A DNA stretch of 64,000 bases from Guptibacillus hwajinpoensis (GCF_020524165.1 NZ_JAIVKU010000004.1:682001-746000); one strand, 5' to 3'; positions 8,472-17,292 are shown, numbered from the stretch's first letter. The notes: generated by a model from the letters alone, not told the origin. Made by a program: numbers and translations.

Positions 8472-9518
8472 ATGCATGCATTAACGAATATTCCGATCCC
8501 ATCGATTTTGGAAATTCGTTCAGGTATCCGTCATCAGCTTGATTCTCTTCTTCATAAACACGGGTTTCATCATGCCCTGTTTTTGTTTGATGCATTTACT
8601 TACGATACTTATGCCGAGTCCTTTCAAAAATCAATGCACTTGACGATAAACGTTCAAAAAATGGAACCCGGTCAAACCATTCAAGACCTTATTGCATTTG
8701 CTTTTACGCTCGATTCTTATGATGTTGTCCTTGCTATGGGGGGAGGTATGATTATTGACTACGGAAAGTATATTGCATTTTCTAGAAAACTCCCCTTTAT
8801 CAGCATGCCGACATCTGCATCCAATGATGGTTTTGCTAGTAGCAATTGTTCCCTGATCGTTAATCAAAAAAAGACGACCGTTCCTGCTCAGGTGCCTTTT
8901 GGCATTATTGCGGATCTTGAAGTGATTCAACAAGCTCCTTCGCATTTCTTACTTGCAGGTGTAGGTGACTTAATGAGTAACATTACGGCTCTTTATGACT
9001 GGGAATTTGAAGAAAGCCATGGAAAAGGTCATGTAAATGCCTTTGCAGCGATGCTTAGTAAAAAAGCGGTCAATAGCTTTATTCGAACACCGATGACTGA
9101 TCTTCAAAATCCAATCTTTATCAAAGAGCTTGTAAGTTCCTTAACTATGGGCGGAGTAGCCACCGTGATTAGTGGAAATAGTGCTCCAATTAGTGGGTCC
9201 GAGCACTTAATATCACATGCTCTTGATAAACAATTAGCGAAACCTTATATGCACGGGATTCAAGTAGGTCTCGCTACGTACATCATGGCAAACGTTCAAA
9301 ACCACCGAGCATTACGAATGAAGAAAGTGTTTGAAAGAACGGGTTTCTTCCATTATGTAAAAGAAGAAAGAATTCCAAAATCCGCTCTGGCAGAGGCGAT
9401 ATTATCGGCTCCCTCTGTAAAACCAAATCGTTACACTTACCTTCATGATCCTATCTTCCAACAAAAAGCGCTCTCTTTCTTAGAAACTGATAACGTGTTA
9501 CAGGAAGTTTTAATATAA
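8472..9518 (+). CDS. Glycerol-1-phosphate dehydrogenase-like protein (AraM/EgsA family)
   Basis: This is a 348-aa member of the iron-containing alcohol dehydrogenase fold. The dinucleotide loop AMGGGMIIDYGK (about residue 91) is present, as is the family signature MPTSASNDGFAS. Metal-ligand regions are GDLMSN, SGSEHLISHALD and YMHGIQVG. These match bacterial AraM/archaeal EgsA proteins, which reduce dihydroxyacetone phosphate to sn-glycerol-1-phosphate. B. subtilis AraM feeds PcrB, which makes heptaprenylglyceryl phosphate. The gene starts 2 bp after the HAD phosphatase and ends at a terminator, so the two form a dedicated operon. The residues decide the family well, but not whether the substrate is DHAP or a related ketone. 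Confidence 0.85.
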   Translation: MHALTNIPIPSILEIRSGIRHQLDSLLHKHGFHHALFLFDAFTYDTYAESFQKSMHLTINVQKMEPGQTIQDLIAFAFTLDSYDVVLAMGGGMIIDYGKYIAFSRKLPFISMPTSASNDGFASSNCSLIVNQKKTTVPAQVPFGIIADLEVIQQAPSHFLLAGVGDLMSNITALYDWEFEESHGKGHVNAFAAMLSKKAVNSFIRTPMTDLQNPIFIKELVSSLTMGGVATVISGNSAPISGSEHLISHALDKQLAKPYMHGIQVGLATYIMANVQNHRALRMKKVFERTGFFHYVKEERIPKSALAEAILSAPSVKPNRYTYLHDPIFQQKALSFLETDNVLQEVLI

Positions 9519-9523
9519 AAAAA

Positions 9524-9539
9524 TGCCCTTATGAGGGCA
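9524..9539 (+). terminator. Terminator of the HAD/G1PDH operon
   Basis: TGCCCT/AGGGCA with a 4-nt loop, then ATTTTTTAT. The left flank also carries a run of A, so it may work in both directions for the convergent kynA. Confidence 0.8.
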
Positions 9540-9577
9540 ATTTTTTATATTTGTTTACATAATGATATTATGTAAAA

Positions 9578-10420
9578 CTAGAGTTCTGTTCTAATGTCCC
9601 AAAGTTCTGGAAAAAAGCGATGATCCAGTACTTTTTTCAAATACCCAACGCCAGATGAGCCGCCGGTCCCCTTTTTAAACCCGATAATCCTCTCAACTGT
9701 TTTCATATGACGGAATCGCCATTGCTGTAGCCAATCCTCAATATCAACAAGCTTCTCAGCTAGTTCATATAGGTCCCAATACGTTTCTACATCACGATAT
9801 ACGGTCAGCCATGCCTGCATGACTGAGTCATTCTTTCTGTATGTTTCGGTCACATCGCGATCAAGAACTTCCTTATCAATAGGTAATCCCGCCCCCGATA
9901 GCGCCTTAATCGCTACATCATAAATGCCGGGTTCTTGATAAGCTTCTTTTAGTTCTTCATGAAGAACTTTATCTTTCTCATAAATCTTTAACACGTGAGG
10001 TGTTTTATAGCCTAATGCAAACTCAATCATACGGTATTGATAAGATTGGAAACCAGATGCCTGTCCAAGCGAATCTCGGAACTGCATGTATTCCGAAGGG
10101 GTTAACGTTGAAAGAACATCCCATGCCTGAATGATTTGAGTCTGTGTTTTCGAAACACGCGCAAGCATTTTAAAAGCAGTGGATAATTCATCGTTTTCAA
10201 TTGCTTTAATTGCCCCTCTTAATTCATGCAAAATTAATTTCATCCATAATTCGCTCACCTGGTGAATAATGATAAAAAGCATTTCGTCATGATGGTCTGA
10301 TAGCCTATTCTGCCCCGCAAGTATTTTATCTAGGCTTAAGTATTCTCCGTACGTCATATTGTTTTTAAAATCAGTATGTATGGATGCTTCTGTTGGATCT
10401 CGATGGTCTTTTTTTACCAA
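9578..10420 (-). CDS. kynA: Tryptophan 2,3-dioxygenase
   Basis: This is a 280-aa heme dioxygenase that opens the indole ring of L-tryptophan to N-formylkynurenine. The axial heme His is H238 in FRHMKT. The active-site His is H53 in IIHQVSELW. The substrate-carboxylate Arg lies in YMQFRDSLG (about residue 115), and the flexible loop GTGGSSG is at 251-257. Length and motifs agree with bacterial TDO tetramers. Start is TTG 10420 with AGGAGG eight bases upstream. Kynurenine formamidase and kynureninase genes, often neighbours, are absent from the window. Confidence 0.95.
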   Translation of the reverse strand: MVKKDHRDPTEASIHTDFKNNMTYGEYLSLDKILAGQNRLSDHHDEMLFIIIHQVSELWMKLILHELRGAIKAIENDELSTAFKMLARVSKTQTQIIQAWDVLSTLTPSEYMQFRDSLGQASGFQSYQYRMIEFALGYKTPHVLKIYEKDKVLHEELKEAYQEPGIYDVAIKALSGAGLPIDKEVLDRDVTETYRKNDSVMQAWLTVYRDVETYWDLYELAEKLVDIEDWLQQWRFRHMKTVERIIGFKKGTGGSSGVGYLKKVLDHRFFPELWDIRTEL

Positions 10421-10573
10421 TGAGAAAACCTCCTTTTAAATTGTAAGCGGAACCAAGATACTCTATTCATACGAGTTTCTTCATTATTATAGTAATCCTT
10501 ACTACTATTCTTTTATTAAAGACTTGCCCCCTCCTCTCCAAAAAAGTATAACACGTTCCTTTTTGGACATTGT

Positions 10574-11116
10574 TTATAAACTAAAGTTAAACAGTGATTC
10601 ATCCATCTGCTCTTGCTCAATTCCGATGTATCTTAAGGTAATCGATGGTGCTGAATGGCCGAAGATCTTTTGAAGCATCGCCACGTCTTTCGTCTGTTTA
10701 TAGTAAAAGTAACCAAATGTCTTTCGCATTGTATGTGTTCCGATTTCAGAAAGCCCTGCTTCTGCAGCAGCCTGATTTAGAATTTTGTAAGCCTGACCTC
10801 TTTGAATAGGTAAATCCGTTTTATTTGACGGAAACAAAAAATCTCCTTCTTCCATATCGAACGTATACGACTCGATTAGCTCCTTAAGGGCATAGTTAAT
10901 CGGAAACCGTTTTGATTTTCCGGTCTTTTTTTCTTTTATGATGATATGCGTTTGGTTCCGAACGTCACCAACTCGTAAAGGAAGTAAATCACTAATACGT
11001 AAACCAGTATTAATTCCCATGTTAAACAAGAACCAATCTCTGGAATTTCGCTTTCTTAAGTTTTGTTTTACTAATTTTATCTTCTGAGGATCTCGAATCG
11101 GCTGAACCGAGTTCAT
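10574..11116 (-). CDS. Short tyrosine recombinase/integrase (YoeC-like)
   Basis: This is a 180-aa protein comprising only the catalytic domain of the phage integrase family. It has R40 (NTGLRISD), H128-x-x-R131 (THTMRKTFG), H154 (FGHSAPS) and Y163 (LRYIG), so the catalytic set is complete. A Lys in the beta hairpin is near residue 64. The N-terminal core-binding SAM-like domain of XerC/D is missing, as in the about 180-aa YoeC of B. subtilis. The gene is not next to other mobile-element genes. Its 5' side is an AT-rich region with four copies of a 9-bp box. It could be a domesticated recombinase or one acting on nearby sites. Start ATG behind AAGGAAG. Confidence 0.85.
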   Translation of the reverse strand: MNSVQPIRDPQKIKLVKQNLRKRNSRDWFLFNMGINTGLRISDLLPLRVGDVRNQTHIIIKEKKTGKSKRFPINYALKELIESYTFDMEEGDFLFPSNKTDLPIQRGQAYKILNQAAAEAGLSEIGTHTMRKTFGYFYYKQTKDVAMLQKIFGHSAPSITLRYIGIEQEQMDESLFNFSL

Positions 11117-11144
11117 GAAGGCAGCTTCCTTTCTCTATCCGTTA

Positions 11145-11279
11145 TGTATCATTAATGATAAACAAATAAGTGGTATGTATCATTATACCTTTCTAGCTAC
11201 TAATGGAAAAGAGAAAAACCCCTAAAAATAAGCTTTCATTGATTTTCATAATGATACACAATATATGTTTTGTATCATT
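11145..11279. repeat. Four copies of a 9-bp box TGTATCATT upstream of the recombinase
   Basis: Direct copies lie at 11145-11153, 11176-11184 and 11271-11279, and an inverted copy (AATGATACA) at 11250-11258. The last two form a dyad with a 12-nt spacer. The first overlaps the 14-bp perfect palindrome TATCATTAATGATA (11147-11160). They start about 30 bp upstream of the recombinase start codon. They may be binding sites for the recombinase or for a regulator of its gene. The remaining part of the 380-bp gap (11280-11499) shows no gene. Confidence 0.7.
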
Positions 11280-11499
11280 GTGTAGAAATAGAAGCACTTA
11301 GTTTTGTTTACGTGTATATTGTGTCATTCGTTCGAAATGAACATCAAAAGTAAAAATCTGGTTGTTTCTTTTTGTTTTTGTCAATTATTTTGTATTAAAA
11401 AGGAGTAAGGTATCTTACATCATTCGCTCTCGATTCAGGATCTGATAAGAGTTGACTTACATGATAAGGCGATTGTTTCTATTCAAAGGAGGAAATCGT

Positions 11500-11987
11500 T
11501 TGTCTGAATATGCTTTGAAAGATCCAGTACCAAATTTCACACTTCCATCAGTAAATGGCGAAGAGTATTCTTTAGAATCATATCGAAAAGAAAAAGGTGG
11601 ATAGCATCTTTTTATCTTCTTTAGAGGTTCTTGGTGCCCCGTCTGCGTGAGTGATCTTGAAGAAAGCTCTGGCTTCTTCGAAGATAAAAATGTCCATGTT
11701 ACTACGATATCAACTGATAAATTGGATAATTTAAATGCAATGATTGAAGAAAAGAATCTTTTTTTTTCATTATTAGCTGATGTGGACTTCAGACACTGGA
11801 AGCCTATGATGTTCGCTATCACAAAGAAGATGATCCGTATGAAGATCATGGTGCTCATGGTGAGCATGCCTACTTCCTCATTGATGATAAAGGTGAACTA
11901 CTTTATCAACGACAAACAAGACCTTTAGGTCGTCCAACTGTTACGGAATTGCACAAAATTGTTCAGTATATAGGAAAGACTTATTAG
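11500..11987 (+). pseudogene. Broken AhpC/TSA-type peroxiredoxin-like gene
   Basis: TTG 11500 has an ideal AGGAGG seven bases upstream. The first 34 codons (ALKDPVPNFTLPSVNGEEYS) are a typical peroxiredoxin/thioredoxin-fold N terminus. A TAG at 11602-11604 interrupts the frame. The same frame then continues with FFRGSWCPVC, the redox-active C-x-x-C, up to about 11787. There one base appears to be missing, and the following frame continues (LEAYDVRYHKEDD, then YFLIDDKGELLYQRQTRPLGRPT) to TAG 11985-11987. One nonsense and one frameshift make it inactive as read. Both could be checked as sequencing errors, although their combination in an AT-rich decaying region favours a real pseudogene. Confidence 0.8.
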
Positions 11988-12656
11988 GGATAAAAAAACA
12001 GACAGATTTGACTTGTTTTTTTATTGACGTTTTATACGATTTGAAAAAAATCTTATTAAACTAATTTTTATTTTTATATTAAATACGGTAATTGAAATTT
12101 TTATGAGTAGTCACACTACTTACCCTTTAGATTCGATAATTGCATCTAAGCGAGATTGATTAGTACCGCTCGTATGTGGATATCGTTCTTTATTCTAAGT
12201 AGAAACCATTTTGTAGGAACATCAATTCAATAACCTTTACCTCTTCTAATATTTTTTTCAAGCGGCTTACGATTCCTTCCTCTTAAGATCTCCACTATTT
12301 TAAAAGTACGATTTAGCTATTATGATCTCTTCATGCTTTTTCACCTTTTCATTAATGAAAATACCTCTACAACCCATTACTCACATTTAAATCTTAAAAG
12401 TTAAGTGCATGAAAGTGATTCAAATGTAATCTCACCTTTAGGAACGAATTAATTAGAAATAACCTCATTATGCAAACTAAAAATCACAGGTATAAACCTG
12501 TGATTTTCCTTTATCATCCTATTTTTTCTACAGACGAAGTCTTTAATATAGCAACCACACTTCTCCTTTATCTAATATTTCACAATTTCGTTCTAATTTA
12601 AATTAGGAATCTACTTTATAAACTGCTAACGTTGATCACTTCCAATAAAGAATGGA
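11988..12656. other. AT-rich intergenic region with gene debris
   Basis: There is no intact gene in 669 bp. On the minus strand 12120-12194 reads NKERYPHTSGTNQSRLDAII up to a TAA, which looks like the C-terminal tail of a lost protein. Further right (about 12195-12330), short coding-like stretches in other frames (for example LKKILEEVKVIELMFLQNG) suggest the same degraded gene with frameshifts. The rest is very AT-rich with no other clear signal except the hairpin at 12481-12506. Confidence 0.4.
12481..12506 (-). terminator. Hairpin terminator left of the 5'-nucleotidase gene
   Basis: Perfect 11-bp arms (AAATCACAGGT and complement) around ATAA. The nearest gene reading toward it is the minus-strand phosphatase, whose stop codon is 150 bp to the right. 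T-rich sequence follows on both sides, but no long T run. Confidence 0.6.
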
Positions 12657-14054
12657 TTAATTCACTTCTAACCTTGCACCAGTTTGGGCCACCCAGCATT
12701 TCCTATACGCATTTTTCACAAACGCTTCCTCCTTGGCATATTCTCTAATCACATCTTTTATTTCATCTGGCTGATAGGTAAAGTTTCGATTATTTGCTAA
12801 ATCAGGATAGCCAGAACCTCTTAATAAATAATCAGAAGATGCTACGCGATACCACTTTTCTGGTTCTAACACCTTATTATTTATCGTAATCGAAAGGATA
12901 CGTTTGTGATCGTGATGAATTATTGCTCCTGATACATGAAATTTTCCGACATATTTACCTCGAAAACCTGGTCCCCTGCCATCTGACATACAAACCGAAC
13001 TGTCTAACGAGCTTTCCAGAGCTGCAAATAAGTGCTTACCCTGAATCTCAAAGTAAGTCGGATTTAAAGGCGATGGACAAATTTCAATGAGTTTTTTGTT
13101 CGATACAAAATCAACAATGCCCCCGTTTGTAATACCACTGTTAATGATTCCGAGATCACATTCAAAGCGATCTTTTAAACCATCTGCAATTAAATTGGTC
13201 ATTGGGTTTTCTTCAAGTATGTCATGCCAGAGTGTTTGACTAACTGAGTAAAGTGGTTTACTTAAATTGGCGATTGCTTCTTCCCTACTTGAAAGCAAAA
13301 TTCCTTTAATCTCCTCATCTTCTACTGCTTTTGCAGTCGAAATTGCTCTGGAGGCTAATAATAATAAACTGTTATTTGTAACTTCCATTTCTACAATACC
13401 GATGTGTTCTCCATACATACCAGCAGAATTCAGAATGGTACCATTTACTACTTTAGCTTCGTCGTAGAGAACATGATCATGTGCAGAAAGTATCAAATCA
13501 ATTTCATCGATTGAATCAGCTAGTTCAATATCGCATTCAGTCCCAACATGGTTTAGTACGATACAAATATCATATTTTCCTCTTTGCCTTTCTATCTCTT
13601 CTCGAATGCCCTCTATATAATCAACTATTCGAAAACCCATTAAATCATTAAATTCTTGTAAATCGGGTGAAGCACCAGTAATCAAAATACGTAACCCTTG
13701 CTTATGAACAATTGTACTCCGAAGTACTCCATTAAACGATTCACCATTTGCTTTTAAAAGATTACAGCTAATGAATGGAATAGAACTATGTACCGCCATA
13801 TGCTCTAACGTATCGACTCCATTAAACAGTTCATTATTCCCTATCGTCATCGCATCATAACCAGCAGATTCAAGCATCTTTACAGCTGCGATTCCCTGAG
13901 TCCCTTGAAGTTCTATACTTTTAAAATCAGCGAAGTCACCGCCATCTAAAACCAGGGTGTGCTCATCTGCGTAGTCCTTAATAAGTGATGTTGCTTTTGC
14001 GAAGTTCTCAAAATGACTGTGAACATCGTTCGTATGTATGACTGAAAGCTTCAT
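12657..14054 (-). CDS. Cytosolic bifunctional metallophosphatase/5'-nucleotidase (YunD-like)
   Basis: This is a 465-aa two-domain protein. The calcineurin-like N-terminal domain carries HTNDVHSHF (residues 7-15), LDGGDFAD (about 37) and IGNNELF for the dimetal centre, plus SAHDHV near 190. The C-terminal 5'-nucleotidase substrate domain includes INSGITNGG and, near the end, YRVASSDYLLRGSGYPDL. It has no signal peptide, unlike the secreted UshA/YfkN group. This fits B. subtilis YunD (about 460 aa). Expected reaction: dephosphorylation of nucleotides or related phosphoesters in the cytoplasm. Starts ATG 14054 behind a GGGGGA box. Confidence 0.85.
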   Translation of the reverse strand: MKLSVIHTNDVHSHFENFAKATSLIKDYADEHTLVLDGGDFADFKSIELQGTQGIAAVKMLESAGYDAMTIGNNELFNGVDTLEHMAVHSSIPFISCNLLKANGESFNGVLRSTIVHKQGLRILITGASPDLQEFNDLMGFRIVDYIEGIREEIERQRGKYDICIVLNHVGTECDIELADSIDEIDLILSAHDHVLYDEAKVVNGTILNSAGMYGEHIGIVEMEVTNNSLLLLASRAISTAKAVEDEEIKGILLSSREEAIANLSKPLYSVSQTLWHDILEENPMTNLIADGLKDRFECDLGIINSGITNGGIVDFVSNKKLIEICPSPLNPTYFEIQGKHLFAALESSLDSSVCMSDGRGPGFRGKYVGKFHVSGAIIHHDHKRILSITINNKVLEPEKWYRVASSDYLLRGSGYPDLANNRNFTYQPDEIKDVIREYAKEEAFVKNAYRKCWVAQTGARLEVN

Positions 14055-14231
14055 GATTGTCCCCCAATATGTTCTTAATGAACGAATTTATTGCCAACCT
14101 ACTATTTCGTAATAATTCATCTAAATCCTTCTATTTTCTAATGATCGATCCTGTTTTTCTATTAATTTAGAAGGAATTGGAAAGATGACAAAGAAGATTC
14201 AACTAACTACATTTAAAAAGGAGTCGTTCAA

Positions 14232-15401
14232 TTGGCTAATTTCGGTAATGAAATTCAGTTTGGTATTTATAAACAAATGGCTGCACCAGACCCGAATCGC
14301 CTACCAACAAGGTATGAAGATTGGAAAGCAAAAGCACGAGAACTTCTGGAGGATGGACCTTATGATTATGTAGCTGGCGGATCAGGTGCAGAAGAAACGA
14401 AAAATGCAAATCGTGATGCATTTAGGCGATGGAACATTGTGCCTCGCGTCTTTCGACACGTTGAAGAACGAAATTTAAAAATAGGCATGTACGGTCGAAT
14501 GCTTCCTACTCCTTTGTTAGTCGCTCCAATTGGCGTTCAATCCATTATTCATCAAGAAGGCGAACTTGCTTCAGCGAAAGCAGCTGCTTCTATGGGGATT
14601 CCTTACATCGCAAGCTCCGCATCAAGCCGGTCTATGGAAGAAATTGCAGAAGTGATGGGTGATGCTGAGAAGTGGTTTCAACTTTACTGGAGTCGTGATC
14701 CCGAAATTGCTAAAAGTTTTGTACAACGAGCAGAAAACGCCGGATATTCAGCGATTGTTGTAACGCTGGATACTCCAATGATGGCATGGCGAGAATTAGA
14801 TTTGCAAAATGTTTATTTACCTTTTCTAATCGGGGAAGGAATTGGGAATTATTTAACTGATCCTGCATTTCGCGCTGGACTTCATGTACCTCCTGAAGAA
14901 GATGCTATGGGAGCAATTATGCATTGGACTCACGTCTTTGGAAATGCAGGATTAACGTGGGAGGATTTAGCAGAGCTGAAAAAGTATACGACTTTGCCTA
15001 TTATTTTGAAAGGCATCCTTCACCCTGATGATGCAAAGCTAGCATTAGAATATGGCGCTGATGGAATTATTGTATCGAATCATGGAGGGCGTCAAGTAGA
15101 TGGAGCCCTTTCATCGCTTGATGCGCTTCCGGCCGTAGTAGAAGCTGTTGAAAATCAAATTCCTGTCTTGATGGATAGCGGGATAAGAAGAGGGGCTGAT
15201 GTATTTAAAGCCATTGCGCTTGGAGCAAAAGCCATACTCGTTGGCCGACCATGTATGTATGGATTAGCGGTAGCGGGAGAAAGTGGGGTGAAACAAGTAC
15301 TTTCCAACCTTCTTGCAGATTTTGATTTAACTATGGCATTATCAGGATGCCGTGATTTAAATGAAGTAAATAAAGAGATGCTAATTCCGAGTAGTCGATA
15401 A
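14232..15401 (+). CDS. FMN-dependent alpha-hydroxyacid oxidase, lactate 2-monooxygenase-like
   Basis: This is a 389-aa TIM-barrel flavoprotein. The catalytic His and Arg are H284 and R287 in SNHGGRQ. The FMN-binding Lys is K260 (ILKGILHPDD), with phosphate-binding DSGIRRG (315-321) and GRP (338-340). The N-terminal ANFGNEIQ region and the long loop FLIGEGIGNYLTDPAF resemble actinobacterial lactate 2-monooxygenase more than lactate oxidase or L-lactate dehydrogenase. That enzyme converts lactate and O2 to acetate and CO2. The substrate remains an inference. Start TTG 14232 has AAAAAGGAG eight bases upstream. It is transcribed alone and ends at a terminator. Confidence 0.85.
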   Translation: MANFGNEIQFGIYKQMAAPDPNRLPTRYEDWKAKARELLEDGPYDYVAGGSGAEETKNANRDAFRRWNIVPRVFRHVEERNLKIGMYGRMLPTPLLVAPIGVQSIIHQEGELASAKAAASMGIPYIASSASSRSMEEIAEVMGDAEKWFQLYWSRDPEIAKSFVQRAENAGYSAIVVTLDTPMMAWRELDLQNVYLPFLIGEGIGNYLTDPAFRAGLHVPPEEDAMGAIMHWTHVFGNAGLTWEDLAELKKYTTLPIILKGILHPDDAKLALEYGADGIIVSNHGGRQVDGALSSLDALPAVVEAVENQIPVLMDSGIRRGADVFKAIALGAKAILVGRPCMYGLAVAGESGVKQVLSNLLADFDLTMALSGCRDLNEVNKEMLIPSSR

Positions 15402-15411
15402 TAGATAAAAT

Positions 15412-15435
15412 GAGTTCGGCCAATTAACCGAACTC
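15412..15435. terminator. Bidirectional terminator
   Basis: GAGTTCGG/CCGAACTC with an 8-nt loop lies between two convergent genes. GTTTTATT follows on the plus strand and ATTTTATC on the minus strand. Confidence 0.8.
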
Positions 15436-15441
15436 GTTTTA

Positions 15442-16638
15442 TTATTTCCATTGAACTGCTTCTTGATGACTTTGTACAGATGCACTTCTTTTTAGGTATA
15501 TAACGTAAATGATCATTGAGATGATAACGGAAATACCTGCTGTTAAGTAGATGTCTGCATAACCGAACGTTGATGCGATCAAACCAAAAAACATTGCTCC
15601 TATTCCTACACCTAAATCAAAAAATGAAAAAAAGGTAGCGTTAGCCATTCCTTTTCTGTGAAGGGGTGCTTCATTCACAGCCCATGCTTGTAGAGCTGGC
15701 TGAACGGAGCCAAATCCAATTCCGAATAACACAGCAGCAAGAATAAGCATGAATTGATTGGCTAGTAGCGTCAAATCAATCATTGCGGTTAATATTAAGA
15801 AGGCGCCGGGAAGAAAAATAGCTTTATGTCCTTTTCGATCATAAATTCGTCCAGCGAAAGCGCGGACGAGCATTAAAGAAACGGCAAAGACTACGAAATA
15901 CCACTCTATCCCCTCAATGCCCAATTGTTCTGCATAAAGTGGGAGAAAAGTAGCGATTCCACCAAACACCATCGTAATAAAAAATAATAAAATGGAAGGC
16001 ATTAAAGCGGTTTTCTCAAAAAAGTCCCATTTCTTTTTTTCAATCGGTGTTTTGTTTGCCGGTTTATAACGAATAATGGAAGCGATAAGGAAAGAAAGCA
16101 ATCCAGCCGAAGCAGCGATTAAAAACATTGTTTGAAATCCAGAAATGGCAATTAGGAATAAACCTAGTGCTGGACCAAAAGCCATAGCTAAATTTCCAGC
16201 AAGTCCAAAATAACCCATGCCTTCTCCTCTTCGCTTTTGTGGAATTAAATCCGTTGCGATTGTGCCCACCGCTGTGGTTGACATCCCCCAACCTAGTCCC
16301 TGGATCACCCGCATGAGAAAAAGAAGAACAAGACTACCTGTAAACGCATAAGATCCAACAGAAATAACAAAAACCATTAATCCAATTAAGAAAATGATTC
16401 TTCTTCCAAGTGACTCGAGGACATGCCCGCTCCAGGGTCGAATAAGTAAAGCGGATAAGGTGAAAATGCCGACGACAAAACCAATAAGCTGATCGCTCCC
16501 TCCAAGTTCATTAACAAATAAAGGGAGAGTTGGGAGCGTCATCTGGAACCCCGCAAAAATAAAAAAGTTCGCCATGCAAATAAAAATAAAGTCTCGCGTC
16601 CAGATCTTCTCTTTCTGAAGATCCTCTTGTTTGACCAT
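15442..16638 (-). CDS. MFS transporter
   Basis: This is a 398-aa protein with about 12 hydrophobic segments. The loop 2-3 signature of the major facilitator superfamily, GHVLESLGRR, is near residue 74, and a related motif, GRIYDRKGHK, lies in the second half (about 265). The pattern (short loops, no large central domain) fits a drug/metabolite:H+ antiporter of the DHA1 type. The substrate is unknown. It starts at ATG behind AAGGAATAGGT and is monocistronic between terminators. Confidence 0.85.
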   Translation of the reverse strand: MVKQEDLQKEKIWTRDFIFICMANFFIFAGFQMTLPTLPLFVNELGGSDQLIGFVVGIFTLSALLIRPWSGHVLESLGRRIIFLIGLMVFVISVGSYAFTGSLVLLFLMRVIQGLGWGMSTTAVGTIATDLIPQKRRGEGMGYFGLAGNLAMAFGPALGLFLIAISGFQTMFLIAASAGLLSFLIASIIRYKPANKTPIEKKKWDFFEKTALMPSILLFFITMVFGGIATFLPLYAEQLGIEGIEWYFVVFAVSLMLVRAFAGRIYDRKGHKAIFLPGAFLILTAMIDLTLLANQFMLILAAVLFGIGFGSVQPALQAWAVNEAPLHRKGMANATFFSFFDLGVGIGAMFFGLIASTFGYADIYLTAGISVIISMIIYVIYLKRSASVQSHQEAVQWK

Positions 16639-16772
16639 ACCTATTCCTTCTTTCTATCAAATAAGTTCACTCTTATCTTACAACATGCCTCCCCATTTTA
16701 AGAGTTTCCTGCTCATGACAAGAAAAGCGAAGACGAGCTTTTAGAAACGAAAGGATTGGAACTCAAAAAAAT

Positions 16773-16796
16773 GAGTGTCCTAAGATCGGGACACTC
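16773..16796 (-). terminator. Terminator of the VOC protein gene
   Basis: GAGTGTCC/GGACACTC hairpin with T runs on both sides, 28 bp after the stop codon of the gene to the right. Confidence 0.8.
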
Positions 16797-16823
16797 GTTT
16801 TTTGAGTAATTACACTTGCTAAA

Positions 16824-17207
16824 TTAAGTAGCAGGTTCAAAAAACTCTAACCATTCACCATCTGGTCCTTCAAAGAAAAGATATTTTGCACCGTTCGGTA
16901 AAGCATTAATGCCCTCATCAATAAACGTTACGCCTAGATCATGAAGACGAATGCGTTCTTGATTGATATCTTCTACCGTAAAGGCAATGTGATGAACCTT
17001 CCCTTCTGCTGGTAAATTAGCATCATATCCTTCAATTAACTCTACAATAATCTCTCCCTTGATTCCAAGAAAAGCAAGTTTTTTATCCCCATCAGGATGG
17101 TCGAATTCATCAAGTAGTTCAAGCCCAATTATTCCTTGATAAAATCCTTTTGATGCTTCAATATTTCTAACTTGTACCCCTACATGTTCAAGCTTTTGTA
17201 TTCCCAT
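16824..17207 (-). CDS. VOC family protein (glyoxalase I-like)
   Basis: This is a 127-aa vicinal-oxygen-chelate protein with two beta-alpha-beta-beta-beta modules. The likely metal ligands are H8 (KLEHVGVQV), E56 (VELIEG), H72 (VHHIAF) and E120 (EWLEFFEP). This is the standard four-ligand layout of glyoxalase I and methylmalonyl-CoA epimerase-like proteins, and the length fits glyoxalase I. The exact substrate is uncertain, since bacillithiol users often have several paralogues. The ribosome binding site is weak. Single gene. Confidence 0.85.
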   Translation of the reverse strand: MGIQKLEHVGVQVRNIEASKGFYQGIIGLELLDEFDHPDGDKKLAFLGIKGEIIVELIEGYDANLPAEGKVHHIAFTVEDINQERIRLHDLGVTFIDEGINALPNGAKYLFFEGPDGEWLEFFEPAT

Positions 17208-17292
17208 ACGTCACCAGCTTTCTTTCAATTCATTATTCTCTGTAACTTTACCACAGTAACGTAAATATAGAAAAGGAAAAAACCTCTATTTT

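Noticed and set aside
10520..10565. Terminator of the recombinase gene (CCAAAAA/TTTTTGG)
   Set aside because: Seven weak pairs around a long loop; not convincing compared with the other hairpins.
11145..11279. CRISPR-like repeats
   Set aside because: The repeated unit is only 9 bp, spacing is irregular and one copy is inverted; no cas genes are in the window.
11457..11867. 136-codon minus-strand reading frame over the pseudogene
   Set aside because: It is antisense to a frame with clear peroxiredoxin motifs, has no ribosome binding site and no family likeness.
11994..12030. Terminator after the pseudogene
   Set aside because: The pairing is almost only A against T (AAAAAAACA/TGTTTTTTT) and too weak to call with confidence.
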